A DNA stretch of 64,000 nt, taken from Caballeronia sp. INDeC2 (GTDB taxonomy: Bacteria; Pseudomonadota; Gammaproteobacteria; Burkholderiales; Burkholderiaceae). The translations under genes and the position numbers were made by a program. This document shows, piece by piece, positions 16,850 through 24,970 of this stretch. The notes under the pieces were generated by a model. That model ran no database searches. It was given only the letters and a program-made list of their open reading frames with translations, and was not told the DNA's origin. Positions within the stretch are counted from its first letter, which is position 1, and every line of letters starts with the position of its first letter. The stretch lies in NCBI RefSeq assembly GCF_023631325.1, contig NZ_JALQDG010000042.1, positions 1 through 64,000 of the forward strand. The letters are read 5' to 3'.

Positions 16850-18076
16850 ATGGCAGGACCACTCGACGGCGTGCGCATTCTCGATCTCACGTCCAATTTC
16901 ATGGGACCGTATGCGTCGCTTCTGCTCGCCGACATGGGCGCGGACGTATGCAAGATCGAATCGCGCGAAGGCGACACGACGCGCGGCGTCGGACCATGCA
17001 GGCATCGCGGCATGAGCGCGATCTTCCTGCATCTGAACCGCAACAAACGCAGCATCGTCCTCGATCTGAAACACGAGCGCGGCGCGGCGGCGCTGCAACG
17101 CATGATCCGGCAGGCCGATGTGGTGATCTACAGCCTGCGGCCCGCATCGATGGCGCGGCTCGGCATCGCGTACTCGGACGTGCGGGAGATGAATCCACGC
17201 ATCGTTTATTGCGGCGCGTTCGGCTTCGGGCAGAACGGCCCCTATGCGGATCGCCCCGCCTATGACGATCTGATCCAGGCGGGCGTCGGCATGCCGGTCC
17301 TGCAGGCGCGCAAGAGCGGTGAGCCCGAATACGTGGCGACGGCCGTCGCGGATCGCGTGGTCGGCATGGCCTTGTGCTCGGCGGTTTCAATGGCGCTGTA
17401 TCGGCGCGAGAAGAGCGGCGTCGGTCAGGAAGTCGAGGTGCCGATGTTCGAAACCTTCGCGCACTTCGTGATGGGCGATCATCTCTACGGCCATACCTTC
17501 GTGCCGCCGATCGGCGACTGGGGCTACGCGCGCATGATGAACGGCGATCGCCGTCCGTATCGCACGCTCGATGGCTATATAGGCGTGAACGTGTATGCCG
17601 ATCACCACTGGCGACGCTTCTTCGTGCTGAGCGGGCATCCGGAGATGGCCGACGATCCGCGCTACACCGACATTCACGCACGCACGCAGCATATCGCCGA
17701 TCTGTATGCGTTTCTCGCGCGCACGTTCGAAACGAAGACGACCGCGCAGTGGATGACGCTGCTCGTCGAAGCGGACATTCCCGTCATCGAGATGAACACG
17801 CCGGCGACGCTGCTCGACGATCCGCACATGAAGCAGACCGGCTTCTTCGCGGAAGAGGAGCATCCGTCCGAAGGCAGGCTGCGCAGTATCGGGATTGCGC
17901 AGCGATGGAGCGAGAGCGCGCCCGCGTTGCGTCATCCCGCGCCGCGCCTCGGGGAGCACACGGTGCAGTTGCTGCACGAATACGGATTCGGACGCGACGA
18001 GATCGAAGACATTCTGCTGTCCGGCGGCGCTTGGGCCGCGCAAGGCGCACAACCGGAGAACGAACATGCTACGTGA
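16850..18076 (+). CDS. Family III CoA-transferase (CaiB/BaiF)
   Basis: A 408-aa CoA-transferase. It begins GVRILDLTSNFMGPYASLLL and continues DMGADVCKIESREGD, the nucleotide-like CoA-binding core of the family. The catalytic Asp is present in TAVADRVVG (D168, equivalent to Asp169 of formyl-CoA transferase). Such enzymes move CoA between acyl-CoA donors and free acids and could activate the imported acid without ATP. It lies 21 bp after the DUF35 gene and overlaps the next CoA-transferase gene by 11 bp, so the two may work as a heteromer. Donor and acceptor cannot be read from sequence. Confidence 0.9.
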   Translation: MAGPLDGVRILDLTSNFMGPYASLLLADMGADVCKIESREGDTTRGVGPCRHRGMSAIFLHLNRNKRSIVLDLKHERGAAALQRMIRQADVVIYSLRPASMARLGIAYSDVREMNPRIVYCGAFGFGQNGPYADRPAYDDLIQAGVGMPVLQARKSGEPEYVATAVADRVVGMALCSAVSMALYRREKSGVGQEVEVPMFETFAHFVMGDHLYGHTFVPPIGDWGYARMMNGDRRPYRTLDGYIGVNVYADHHWRRFFVLSGHPEMADDPRYTDIHARTQHIADLYAFLARTFETKTTAQWMTLLVEADIPVIEMNTPATLLDDPHMKQTGFFAEEEHPSEGRLRSIGIAQRWSESAPALRHPAPRLGEHTVQLLHEYGFGRDEIEDILLSGGAWAAQGAQPENEHAT

Positions 18077-19241
18077 CCTGCCGCTGTCGGACGTAGTGGT
18101 GGTGGAGTTGAGCGACAGCGCGTCCGCGCCGTTCAGCGGCCGCATTCTCGCCGCGCTCGGCGCCGACGTGTGGAAGGTCGAGCGGCCAAGCGGCGATTCC
18201 TCGCGAGGCTGGGGACCGAGCACATGGAAAGGCAGCGGCGCGGCGTTTCACGCGATCAACCGGGGCAAGCGCTGCATCAGCATCGACATCAAGGAGCAGG
18301 CGCAGCTCGCGATGCTGCATCAGCTCATCGCCGAACACGCGGACGTGTTTATCCATAACCTGCGGCCGGGCACGAGCGCGAGCTATGGCCTCGACGCCGA
18401 CAGCCTGCGCGTGACCAAGCCCGAATTGGTCCATTGCGAGATCGGCGCATTCGGACACGCCGGCCCGCTCAGCGATCTGCCCGGCTACGATCCGCTGATG
18501 CAGGCGTTCTCCGGCATCATGAGCATCACGGGCGAGGAAGGGCAGTCGCCGGTGCGCGCGGGCGTGTCCATCGTCGATTTCGGCACCGGCATGTGGGCCG
18601 TGATCGGCATTCTCGCGGCGCTCCACCGTCGACAGGCGAAGCATTGCGGGGCGAGCGTCAGCAGCTCGCTGCTGGAGACGGCGATCGCGTGGATGTCGGT
18701 CGGCATCGCCAATTACAACGCCGACGGCGAGTTGGGCGCACGGCACGGATCGGGCGTCGCGTTCATCGTGCCGCATCGGGCTTATCCGACGGCGGACGGC
18801 TATCTGATCGTGAGCGCCGCCAACGATGCGCTCTTCGCGAAGCTGTGCGCCGCGCTCGATCACCCCGAATGGGCGCGCGACGACCGCTTCGCGACCAACG
18901 CCGCTCGGCTCAAGTATCGCGCGCAGATCGACGGTCTGATCGGCGCGCGGCTCGCAAAGGAATCGCGTGCGTTCTGGCAGGCGCGCCTACAGGCGGCGGG
19001 CCTGCCGGTCGCGCCCGTGCAAACGACGGACGAGCTTGTTCATCACGCGCAGACGAAGGCACTCGGCATCATCGAAACGCCGCCGGACGACGAGATCGGT
19101 CTGGTCGGGCTGCCGCTGTCGTTCGAAGGCAAGCGTCCGCCGCCCTTGCACGCGGCGCGTGATATCGGCGCGGACAACGACCGGCTGGAGGCGTTGCTGA
19201 ACGTTCATCAGCAGGAAGCGCATGCAAAAAGCGCACAATGA
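18066..19241 (+). CDS. Family III CoA-transferase (CaiB/BaiF), second copy
   Basis: A 391-aa paralogue of the preceding gene; its ATG lies 11 bp inside it. It has VVVELSDSASAPFSGRILAA, LGADVWKVERPSGD and the catalytic Asp in VSIVDFGTG (D171). Paired CaiB/BaiF genes with overlapping ends occur where two subunits form one enzyme (for example succinyl-CoA:benzylsuccinate or mesaconyl transferases), which is a possible reading here. An upstream in-frame extension from 17895 lies inside the first transferase gene and is rejected. Confidence 0.9.
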   Translation: MLRDLPLSDVVVVELSDSASAPFSGRILAALGADVWKVERPSGDSSRGWGPSTWKGSGAAFHAINRGKRCISIDIKEQAQLAMLHQLIAEHADVFIHNLRPGTSASYGLDADSLRVTKPELVHCEIGAFGHAGPLSDLPGYDPLMQAFSGIMSITGEEGQSPVRAGVSIVDFGTGMWAVIGILAALHRRQAKHCGASVSSSLLETAIAWMSVGIANYNADGELGARHGSGVAFIVPHRAYPTADGYLIVSAANDALFAKLCAALDHPEWARDDRFATNAARLKYRAQIDGLIGARLAKESRAFWQARLQAAGLPVAPVQTTDELVHHAQTKALGIIETPPDDEIGLVGLPLSFEGKRPPPLHAARDIGADNDRLEALLNVHQQEAHAKSAQ

Positions 19242-19268
19242 GCGCATCGGCGATGCGCGAGAGGAGAC

Positions 19269-20213
19269 ATGGGAACCTTCAACCGGCTTCATCTGATCCG
19301 TCAGGTCGATCTGTTCACGCTCAAGCTCTTTCTTTCCGCGGTGGAGGAACAACAGATCGGCCTCGCCGCAATCCGCGAGAACATCGCCGCATCGACCGCC
19401 ACCAAGCGCATTCAGGACCTCGAGGACATCGCCGGCGTCAAGCTGCTCGAACGCAGCTCGAAAGGCGTCGTCGCAAGTCCGGCGGGCAACGTGCTCGCCC
19501 GCTACATCCGCACGATTTTCGGCAGTCTCGAAGACATGCGCGCCGAGATCGCCGCTTTCACGGAAGGCATGCAGGGCGAGTTGACGGTCGCGTCGGCGCG
19601 CTCGGTGTTCGTGCCGTTTCTGTCGCGCGAGCTGGGCGAGTTCAGCCGCGAATATCCGCTCGTCCATCTCGTCCTGCGCGAACTCGAAAACGCCGAGATC
19701 ATTCACGCGGTATCGAAAGGCGAGGCGGATATCGGGCTTTTCGCGGCGGCGCACGAGCTGGATCTCGGCGGCGTCGATGTCACGCCGTACCGGCATGACC
19801 GGATGGTCGTCGTCGTGCCGCAAGGACATCCGCTGAGCGCGCATTCGAGCGTCACGTTCAAGGAATTGCTGCCGGAAAAACTCATCACCGTCGATGCGAT
19901 GCTCGGCGCGTTTCGCGCGGCCGCCCGCCGTCTGGGCGCTGAATTCGAGCCGCGTCATTGCGTGCGCAGCGCGGGCGTCGCAATCAGTCTCGTGCAGGCG
20001 GGTCTCGGCGTGACCGTCCAGCCCGAATGCTTTCTCGGGCATGAATTGCTGAACCGCGTATCGGTCATCGAACTTGCTGAACCGTGGGCGGTGCGCCGCA
20101 TTCATATCGCGACGCCGCGCGGACGCAGCCCGAGTCCGATCACGCGCGCGCTGATGCAGCAGCTGCTCGATCAGCCGCGCGACGAATCAACGCGCCACGA
20201 CGACACGCAATGA
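19269..20213 (+). CDS. LysR-family transcriptional regulator
   Basis: A 314-aa LysR-type regulator. The N-terminal winged helix-turn-helix (LFLSAVEEQQIGLAAIRENI, then STATKRIQDLEDIAGVKLLER) is followed by a periplasmic-binding-like effector domain (from about 95). GAGAGGAGAC precedes its start. It is the last gene of cluster A, 27 bp after the second CoA-transferase, and overlaps the 3' end of the convergent gene at 20187. It probably controls cluster A through the repeated sites at 10746 and 13393, with a CoA thioester or the imported acid as effector. Confidence 0.9.
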   Translation: MGTFNRLHLIRQVDLFTLKLFLSAVEEQQIGLAAIRENIAASTATKRIQDLEDIAGVKLLERSSKGVVASPAGNVLARYIRTIFGSLEDMRAEIAAFTEGMQGELTVASARSVFVPFLSRELGEFSREYPLVHLVLRELENAEIIHAVSKGEADIGLFAAAHELDLGGVDVTPYRHDRMVVVVPQGHPLSAHSSVTFKELLPEKLITVDAMLGAFRAAARRLGAEFEPRHCVRSAGVAISLVQAGLGVTVQPECFLGHELLNRVSVIELAEPWAVRRIHIATPRGRSPSPITRALMQQLLDQPRDESTRHDDTQ

Positions 20214-21461
20214 CGCGTCGCGCGCTTCCCGCTCCAGTGCTGCGCGATGATCGGGATGCGCGACACCGATCATGCGCGGCAGCCGCTGCGCGAGCGACAG
20301 TCCGCGCAGGTCCGCCACGCCGTATTCCGTGACGATCACGCAGGCGTCGCTACGCGCAACCGTCGTAGGCCCGGCGAGTCGCGCGACGATCCGGCTGTGC
20401 TTGCCCGCGGTCGACGGCATCGCGATGATCGGTACGCCGCCACGGCTCGCTTGGGCGGCGCGCAGGAAATCGCCGACGCCGCCTACCGCGCCGACATATG
20501 TGCCCGCCGCGACTTCCGCGTTCACCTGCCCGGTCAGATCGACCTCGACGGCGGAATTGATCGCGACGAAGCGATCGAATCTTCTGAGCACGTTCGCGTC
20601 GTGCGTGTACTCCGTGCCGCGCAATTCCACGGCGGGATTGCGATGCGCGTACTTTCGCACACGCGCCGAGCCGATAATGACGCCGCCCACGCTGACGCCC
20701 GCATCGATCGCTTTTCTCGCATTCGTGACGACGCCCGCTTCGCAAAGCGCCGCGATGCCGTCGCCGATGCTGCCCGTGTGAATGCCGAGATCGCGTCGGT
20801 CCATCAGTTGCGAGAGCACCGCGTCGGGAATGGCGCCGATGCCGGTCTGTAAGGTCGCGCCATCGTCGATGAAACGCGCCACGTTTTTGCCGATGGCCGT
20901 TTCGACCGGACCGGGCGCACTGACAGGCGAGTCGACGGACGCGGCATCCGATTCGACGAGCAGATCGAAGTCCGATTCGCGCAGATAAGGTCCGCCGTGC
21001 GTCCACGGCACGGCCGCATTCACTTCGCCGATGATCGCGCGCGCGCCCTTCAACGCTTCGACCAGATATTCGCGCGCGAGGCCGAGCGAATGACGCCCGA
21101 GCGCATCTGGCGGCGACACCTGAAGCATGACGACATCGACACGCAAGGCCGCGCTGCGCACGAGCTGCGGAAGCTGCGAATAGTGCGCGGGAAGAATGTC
21201 GAGCACGCCCGCGCGCGCGAGCGCGCGATTCGAGCCGCTGCCGCAATACGCGAGAAAATCGAAGGCGTCGGCGTGCTCGGGCTTGAGCACGTCCGACAGG
21301 CCGATGCCGAGAAAAATCCGCACGCGCCCGATGCGATGCCGCTCTCCAACGAGCGCGCGCATCAGCGTGACGGGTTCGGCATGCGACTGGCCCCACATGA
21401 TGGTGTCGCCGGGACGGATCAGCGCGGAGAGATTCATGTGGGCGTGTGATGGTCGGGCCAT
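20187..21461 (-). CDS. Acetyl-CoA hydrolase / 4-hydroxybutyrate CoA-transferase-like protein
   Basis: About 424 aa with the family I CoA-transferase layout: IRPGDTIMWGQSHAEP at the N-terminus, GIGAIPDAVL in the middle, and IVTEYGVADLRGLSLAQR at the C-terminus. The segment that holds the catalytic Glu in 4-hydroxybutyrate CoA-transferases (GIHTEM) reads GIHTGSIGDG here, so it may be a hydrolase-type or altered enzyme. The start is uncertain: 21461 (used here) or 21437, which overlaps the stop of the DUF2889 gene as ATGA. Both options mean coupled translation with that gene. It is the second gene of a two-gene cluster B operon. Confidence 0.82.
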   Translation of the reverse strand: MARPSHAHMNLSALIRPGDTIMWGQSHAEPVTLMRALVGERHRIGRVRIFLGIGLSDVLKPEHADAFDFLAYCGSGSNRALARAGVLDILPAHYSQLPQLVRSAALRVDVVMLQVSPPDALGRHSLGLAREYLVEALKGARAIIGEVNAAVPWTHGGPYLRESDFDLLVESDAASVDSPVSAPGPVETAIGKNVARFIDDGATLQTGIGAIPDAVLSQLMDRRDLGIHTGSIGDGIAALCEAGVVTNARKAIDAGVSVGGVIIGSARVRKYAHRNPAVELRGTEYTHDANVLRRFDRFVAINSAVEVDLTGQVNAEVAAGTYVGAVGGVGDFLRAAQASRGGVPIIAMPSTAGKHSRIVARLAGPTTVARSDACVIVTEYGVADLRGLSLAQRLPRMIGVAHPDHRAALEREARDASLRVVVAR

Positions 21462-21988
21462 AAACGCTTCACGAGACCCCGCGTCGCGCCGTATGCATGA
21501 CAACTGTCGATCTTGACGGGCTTGCCGTCCTTATCGCGCTCGTTCAATGCCGATGGGCGCAGTGCCACCATCGTCTGGAACGCGGCGCTCGCGAGCGGGC
21601 CGAGCAGTTCCTTCAGATGCGTGTACGTGTCGCACGAAGGCAGACGCTTGCGCACCTCGCCGTTCCAGCCCGCGCCGATACGCAAGCCGATCAGCGCGCG
21701 GAGCGAATCGCCGCCGCCGGGACACTGATCGTACGGATGCGCGCGCATGAACGTGAGCACGTCGCGCACGATCATGTCCGCATCGAAAGCGAGCGTCACG
21801 CCCATGTCGTGAATCGGCGTATTGCGACGGACCGTGCGTGCGCCGCCAGGCGGCGTGAAATCGTGCGACTTGGAATCGATGAGGATCGCGCTCGCTTCGA
21901 ACAGACCATCGCTGCGCCGGTATCCCCGCATGTCGATCTGCCGATGATGAATCTCTTCGCGCGTGATGTCGTCGTGTTGAATCGCCAT
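21434..21988 (-). CDS. DUF2889 domain protein
   Basis: A 184-aa protein matching the DUF2889 pattern: RQIDMRGYRRSDGLFEASAI near the start, a central NTPIHDMGVTLAFDADMIV, then PYDQCPGGGDSLRALIGLRIGAGW and THLKELLGPLASAAFQTM. The function of the family is unknown. It is soluble, without signal peptide. The gene is first in the operon with the CoA-transferase-like gene, and its promoter carries the cluster B regulatory motif (22060-22073). This ties DUF2889 to acyl-CoA catabolism here. Confidence 0.85.
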   Translation of the reverse strand: MAIQHDDITREEIHHRQIDMRGYRRSDGLFEASAILIDSKSHDFTPPGGARTVRRNTPIHDMGVTLAFDADMIVRDVLTFMRAHPYDQCPGGGDSLRALIGLRIGAGWNGEVRKRLPSCDTYTHLKELLGPLASAAFQTMVALRPSALNERDKDGKPVKIDSCHAYGATRGLVKRLWPDHHTPT

Positions 21989-22037
21989 TGGGTTCGCCTC
22001 GTTTGCTTTTCAAACGCTAAGCGGCTTCTTGATGCGA

Positions 22038-22073
22038 TGTCCACGTTCGGGCGCGCGCGTTCCGTAGTTCGAA
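22038..22073 (-). promoter_or_regulatory. Cluster B regulon site and promoter of the DUF2889 operon
   Basis: On the minus strand TTCGAACTACGGAA (22073-22060) is followed after 16 bp by a -35-like TGGACA (22043-22038). It is one of eight sites that share TTCGANGTACGGAA at a fixed distance from the -35 box. The rest of the 343-bp gap 21989-22331 holds only this promoter and the divergent one at 22248. Confidence 0.6.
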
Positions 22074-22247
22074 ACCGTGGTGTTGCAACCGGGCGAGGGC
22101 AATTCCCGATGGCGACGTCACCGAACGATCGATAGGGTAACAAACGTTAGGTAAATAGTCGAGACGAAAAGCCGCTTCCAACCGAACGAGCGTTCGGCTT
22201 GCACGAGTCACACGGTCCAAACCGTCATTTCGCAAGAAAACAAGCCT

Positions 22248-22283
22248 TTCAAAGTACGGAACACATTCGCCAAGCGGTTGACG
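22248..22283 (+). promoter_or_regulatory. Cluster B regulon site and promoter of the iclR pair
   Basis: TTCAAAGTACGGAA at 22248-22261, a 16-bp gap, then TTGACG at 22278-22283. It drives the tandem IclR genes, so the presumed regulators control their own promoter as well as the eight-promoter set. Confidence 0.65.
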
Positions 22284-22331
22284 TTCCTGTTGCGAAAACC
22301 TGTAATCGAAAGCATGGAGCAGGAGTGAATC

Positions 22332-23162
22332 ATGTCGACGCAGCCGAGCCGCATCGCCGGAACACATCAGCCGCGTTGGGATCTGGCACGCGAACAGACG
22401 AGCACGGCGATGGTCGTGCCGCTCGCCCGCAGCCTCGCGATACTCGGCGCATTCACGCCGCAGGAACCGTGGCTCGGCAATCAGGAAATCGTCTTCGAAA
22501 CAGGCATTCCCGCGCCGACCGTGTCGCGCATGTTGCGTTCGCTGGTGGCGCTGGGATATCTGCGTTATTCGCCCGCGCAGCGCAAATACCGGCTCGCCGC
22601 ATCCGTGCTTTCGCTCGGCTATGCGGCCATCGCGCATTCGAGCGTGCAGCGTCTCGCGCGCCTCGAAATGCAATCATTCGCCGAGGCGAGCGGAACCTAT
22701 GTCGTGCTCGCTGCGCGTGACCGTCTGGATGTGATCGTCCTCGAAACTTGCGCGAGCAAGCCCGCGACGATCGATCTCGAACTGCACGCGGGTGCGCGGC
22801 TACGTATCGCTTCATCGCCGATGGGCTGGGCGCTGCTCGCCGCGCTGCCCGAGCTCGAGCGCTTCTATCTGCTCGGCAACGTCGAGCGCAAGGCGGGGCG
22901 CGATTGGCCGCATTTGCGGCGGCGTATCAGCGAAGGCATCTCGCAGACGCATAACGCGGGCTATTGCACGTCGCTCGGCGAATGGGAGCCGGACCTCGCG
23001 ATCGTCGCGACGCCGCTCGTGATTCGCGATCAAACGCCGCTCGTGCTGGCGTGCATCGGGCCGAGCGCGAAGCTCGGACGCGCGCGCGTCGAACGTGAAC
23101 TCGGGCCGCGTCTCGTGGCGGCGGCGCAGCATCTGCGAGAGCAGGTACTTTTCGACGATTGA
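22332..23162 (+). CDS. IclR-family transcriptional regulator (first of a tandem pair)
   Basis: A 276-aa IclR protein with an N-terminal winged helix (LGNQEIVFETGIPAPTVSRM, LRSLVALGYLRYSPAQRKYR) and a GAF-like effector domain (about 100-270). GGAGCAGGAGTGAATC precedes the ATG. An extra N-terminal tail of about 30 residues precedes the HTH. It ends 7 bp before a second IclR gene. Its promoter carries the same motif found at seven other cluster B promoters, so one or both members of the pair are the likely binding proteins. Confidence 0.92.
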   Translation: MSTQPSRIAGTHQPRWDLAREQTSTAMVVPLARSLAILGAFTPQEPWLGNQEIVFETGIPAPTVSRMLRSLVALGYLRYSPAQRKYRLAASVLSLGYAAIAHSSVQRLARLEMQSFAEASGTYVVLAARDRLDVIVLETCASKPATIDLELHAGARLRIASSPMGWALLAALPELERFYLLGNVERKAGRDWPHLRRRISEGISQTHNAGYCTSLGEWEPDLAIVATPLVIRDQTPLVLACIGPSAKLGRARVERELGPRLVAAAQHLREQVLFDD

Positions 23163-23169
23163 GACGACA

Positions 23170-23958
23170 ATGAGCACCACGGCCGACAACACGCCCGTCA
23201 CGCTGACCGTCGAACGCGGGCTCGAAGTGCTGCGCGCGTTTCGCGCCGAGCGCGCGCCCTTGTCGAACGCGGAACTCGTTCGGCGCACCGGCTTTCCCAA
23301 AGCGACGGTTTCGCGCATCACCGCGACGCTCATCCGCATCGGCTTTCTGCGGCGCGTGAGCGGCGGGCGGCAGTTCGAACTGAGCGCGGGCGCGCTGAGC
23401 ATCGGGCACGCGTATCTCGAAGCGAGTCCCGTCACGCGCCTCGTCGATCCGTTTTTGCAGACGCTCGCCGACAAGCTCGAATTGTGCGTCGCACTCGCGG
23501 TGCCGGATCATCTCGACATGCTGTACATCGCGTGCCGGACGAGCGCACGCATCGCGACGTTGCGGCTCGGCGTCGGCACCGTGCTGCCGATGGAAACGAC
23601 ATCGGTCGGACGCGCGCATCTCTATGCGCTGCCCGAATCGCAACGTCGCGAGCGCATCGCGGCGATTTTGGCGACGCCTGGCAAGAACGCGGACATCGTG
23701 CGCAAGAATCTCGACACCGCGTTCGAGGATCTGCGCACATCCGGCGTCTGCATGGCCGTCGGCGAATATCAGCGCAATGCATATGGCATTGCGTTGCCGC
23801 TGACGGTAGGGCGCACGCGCACGCTGATGTCGCTCAATTGCGGCGCGGTCGAACTCGAGCCCGACATGATCGCGATCCGCAAGCGCGCGATTCCCGAGCT
23901 TCACGCGGCCGGTCGCAGGCTCACCGAACTACTCGCGGATGTCGATTGCGAGCCGTGA
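23170..23958 (+). CDS. IclR-family transcriptional regulator (second of a tandem pair)
   Basis: A 262-aa IclR protein: VERGLEVLRAFRAERAPLSN, then AELVRRTGFPKATVSRITAT and the effector domain with SVGRAHLYALPESQR. The start at 23170 follows the first regulator by 7 bp; an in-frame extension to 23095 would overlap that gene. The two proteins differ clearly in sequence and effector domain, so they may respond to different intermediates or form a heteromer. A copy of the TTCCGTACATCGAA motif overlaps its stop codon region (23959-23972). Confidence 0.92.
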   Translation: MSTTADNTPVTLTVERGLEVLRAFRAERAPLSNAELVRRTGFPKATVSRITATLIRIGFLRRVSGGRQFELSAGALSIGHAYLEASPVTRLVDPFLQTLADKLELCVALAVPDHLDMLYIACRTSARIATLRLGVGTVLPMETTSVGRAHLYALPESQRRERIAAILATPGKNADIVRKNLDTAFEDLRTSGVCMAVGEYQRNAYGIALPLTVGRTRTLMSLNCGAVELEPDMIAIRKRAIPELHAAGRRLTELLADVDCEP

Positions 23959-24052
23959 TTCCGTACATCGAAATCCGCTTTAACTCGCACGCGAGAAACC
24001 ACGCAGCAGAGCCGTTCCGACGTACGGAACATCGCGGCGCGCCGCGTTGACG
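23959..24052 (+). promoter_or_regulatory. Cluster B regulon sites and promoter of the enoyl-CoA hydratase operon
   Basis: The site TCCGACGTACGGAA (24016-24029) is followed after 17 bp by the -35 box TTGACG (24047-24052); CACGAT 17 bp further on is a candidate -10. A second, inverted copy TTCCGTACATCGAA lies upstream at 23959-23972. TTCCGACGTACGGAA (24015-24029) is almost a perfect palindrome, fitting an IclR dimer or tetramer. Confidence 0.65.
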
Positions 24053-24110
24053 CTATCGGCCGCCATCGTCACGATGGATTCAACGAATTCCAGAGAGAAA
24101 GGAAGAATGC

Positions 24111-24956
24111 ATGGCCGAGCCTGTGAAGTCCAACGTGTCTTATGCATCGTATAGCGTGCTCGCATTCGATCGTCCCGCGCGCGGCGTGCTGCGCATCACG
24201 CTGAATCGCCCGGAACGGCTCAATGCGCTCGATGCGCGCGGCCACGACGAACTCGCGCGCGTCTGGCGCGATGTCGACGAAGACCCGGAAACGAGCGCCG
24301 TGATTCTGTGCGGCGCGGGCCGCGCGTTCTCGGCGGGCGGCGACTTCGACATGGTCGAGGAAATGATCGAGTCCTTCGATGCGCGCGTGCGCGTGTGGCG
24401 CGAATCGAAGGACCTCGTCTACAACATCATCAACTGCTCGAAGCCGATCGTCTCGGCGATACACGGATCGGCTGTCGGCGCGGGGCTCGTCGCCGCGCTG
24501 CTCGCGGATGTATCGATCGCGGCGCGCTCGGCGAAACTCGTCGACGGGCACACGCGCCTCGGCGTCGCAGCGGGCGACCATGCGGCGATCATCTGGCCGC
24601 TTCTGTGCGGCATGGCGAAGGCGAAGTATCACCTGATGCTGTGCGAACCGGTGAGCGGCGAGAAGGCGGAACAAATCGGCCTCGTGTCGCTCGCCGTGGA
24701 CGATGCCGAGCTTCAGGACACCGCGCTCTCCGTCGCCGCTCGTCTTGTGAACGGCGCGCCTTCCGCGGTGCGGCTCACCAAGTACGCGCTCAACAACTGG
24801 TTGCGCCAAGCCGGTCCGACATTCGATGCATCGCTCGCGCTGGAGATGTTCGGCTTCGGCGGCGCGGAAGTGCGCGAAGGCGTCGCGTCGTTCCGCGAGA
24901 AGCGCGCGCCGGCGTTTCCCGTGACCACGCCGGTCTCGCCCGTACGCAACGCCTGA
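24111..24956 (+). CDS. Enoyl-CoA hydratase/isomerase-family protein with both catalytic Glu replaced
   Basis: A 281-aa crotonase-fold protein. The oxyanion-hole segment AFSAGGD (72-78) and GSAVGAG are present, so it binds an acyl-CoA. The two hydratase Glu positions are Val (V127 in GAGLVAALLAD) and His (H147 in DGHTRLGVAAGD). Simple enoyl-CoA hydration is therefore doubtful. Other crotonase chemistry (isomerase, dehalogenase or C-C hydrolase) is possible. A good ribosome binding site (AAAGGAAGAATGC) precedes the ATG. It opens an operon with a CoA-transferase and ETF-quinone oxidoreductase under a cluster B regulon promoter. Confidence 0.85.
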   Translation: MAEPVKSNVSYASYSVLAFDRPARGVLRITLNRPERLNALDARGHDELARVWRDVDEDPETSAVILCGAGRAFSAGGDFDMVEEMIESFDARVRVWRESKDLVYNIINCSKPIVSAIHGSAVGAGLVAALLADVSIAARSAKLVDGHTRLGVAAGDHAAIIWPLLCGMAKAKYHLMLCEPVSGEKAEQIGLVSLAVDDAELQDTALSVAARLVNGAPSAVRLTKYALNNWLRQAGPTFDASLALEMFGFGGAEVREGVASFREKRAPAFPVTTPVSPVRNA

Positions 24957-24970
24957 GAGGAAGACCGGAC

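Noticed and set aside
24308..24970. In-frame N-terminal extension of the cluster B CoA-transferase
   Set aside because: It lies inside the enoyl-CoA hydratase-like gene and has an Arg-rich composition; the true start has a ribosome binding site at 24971.
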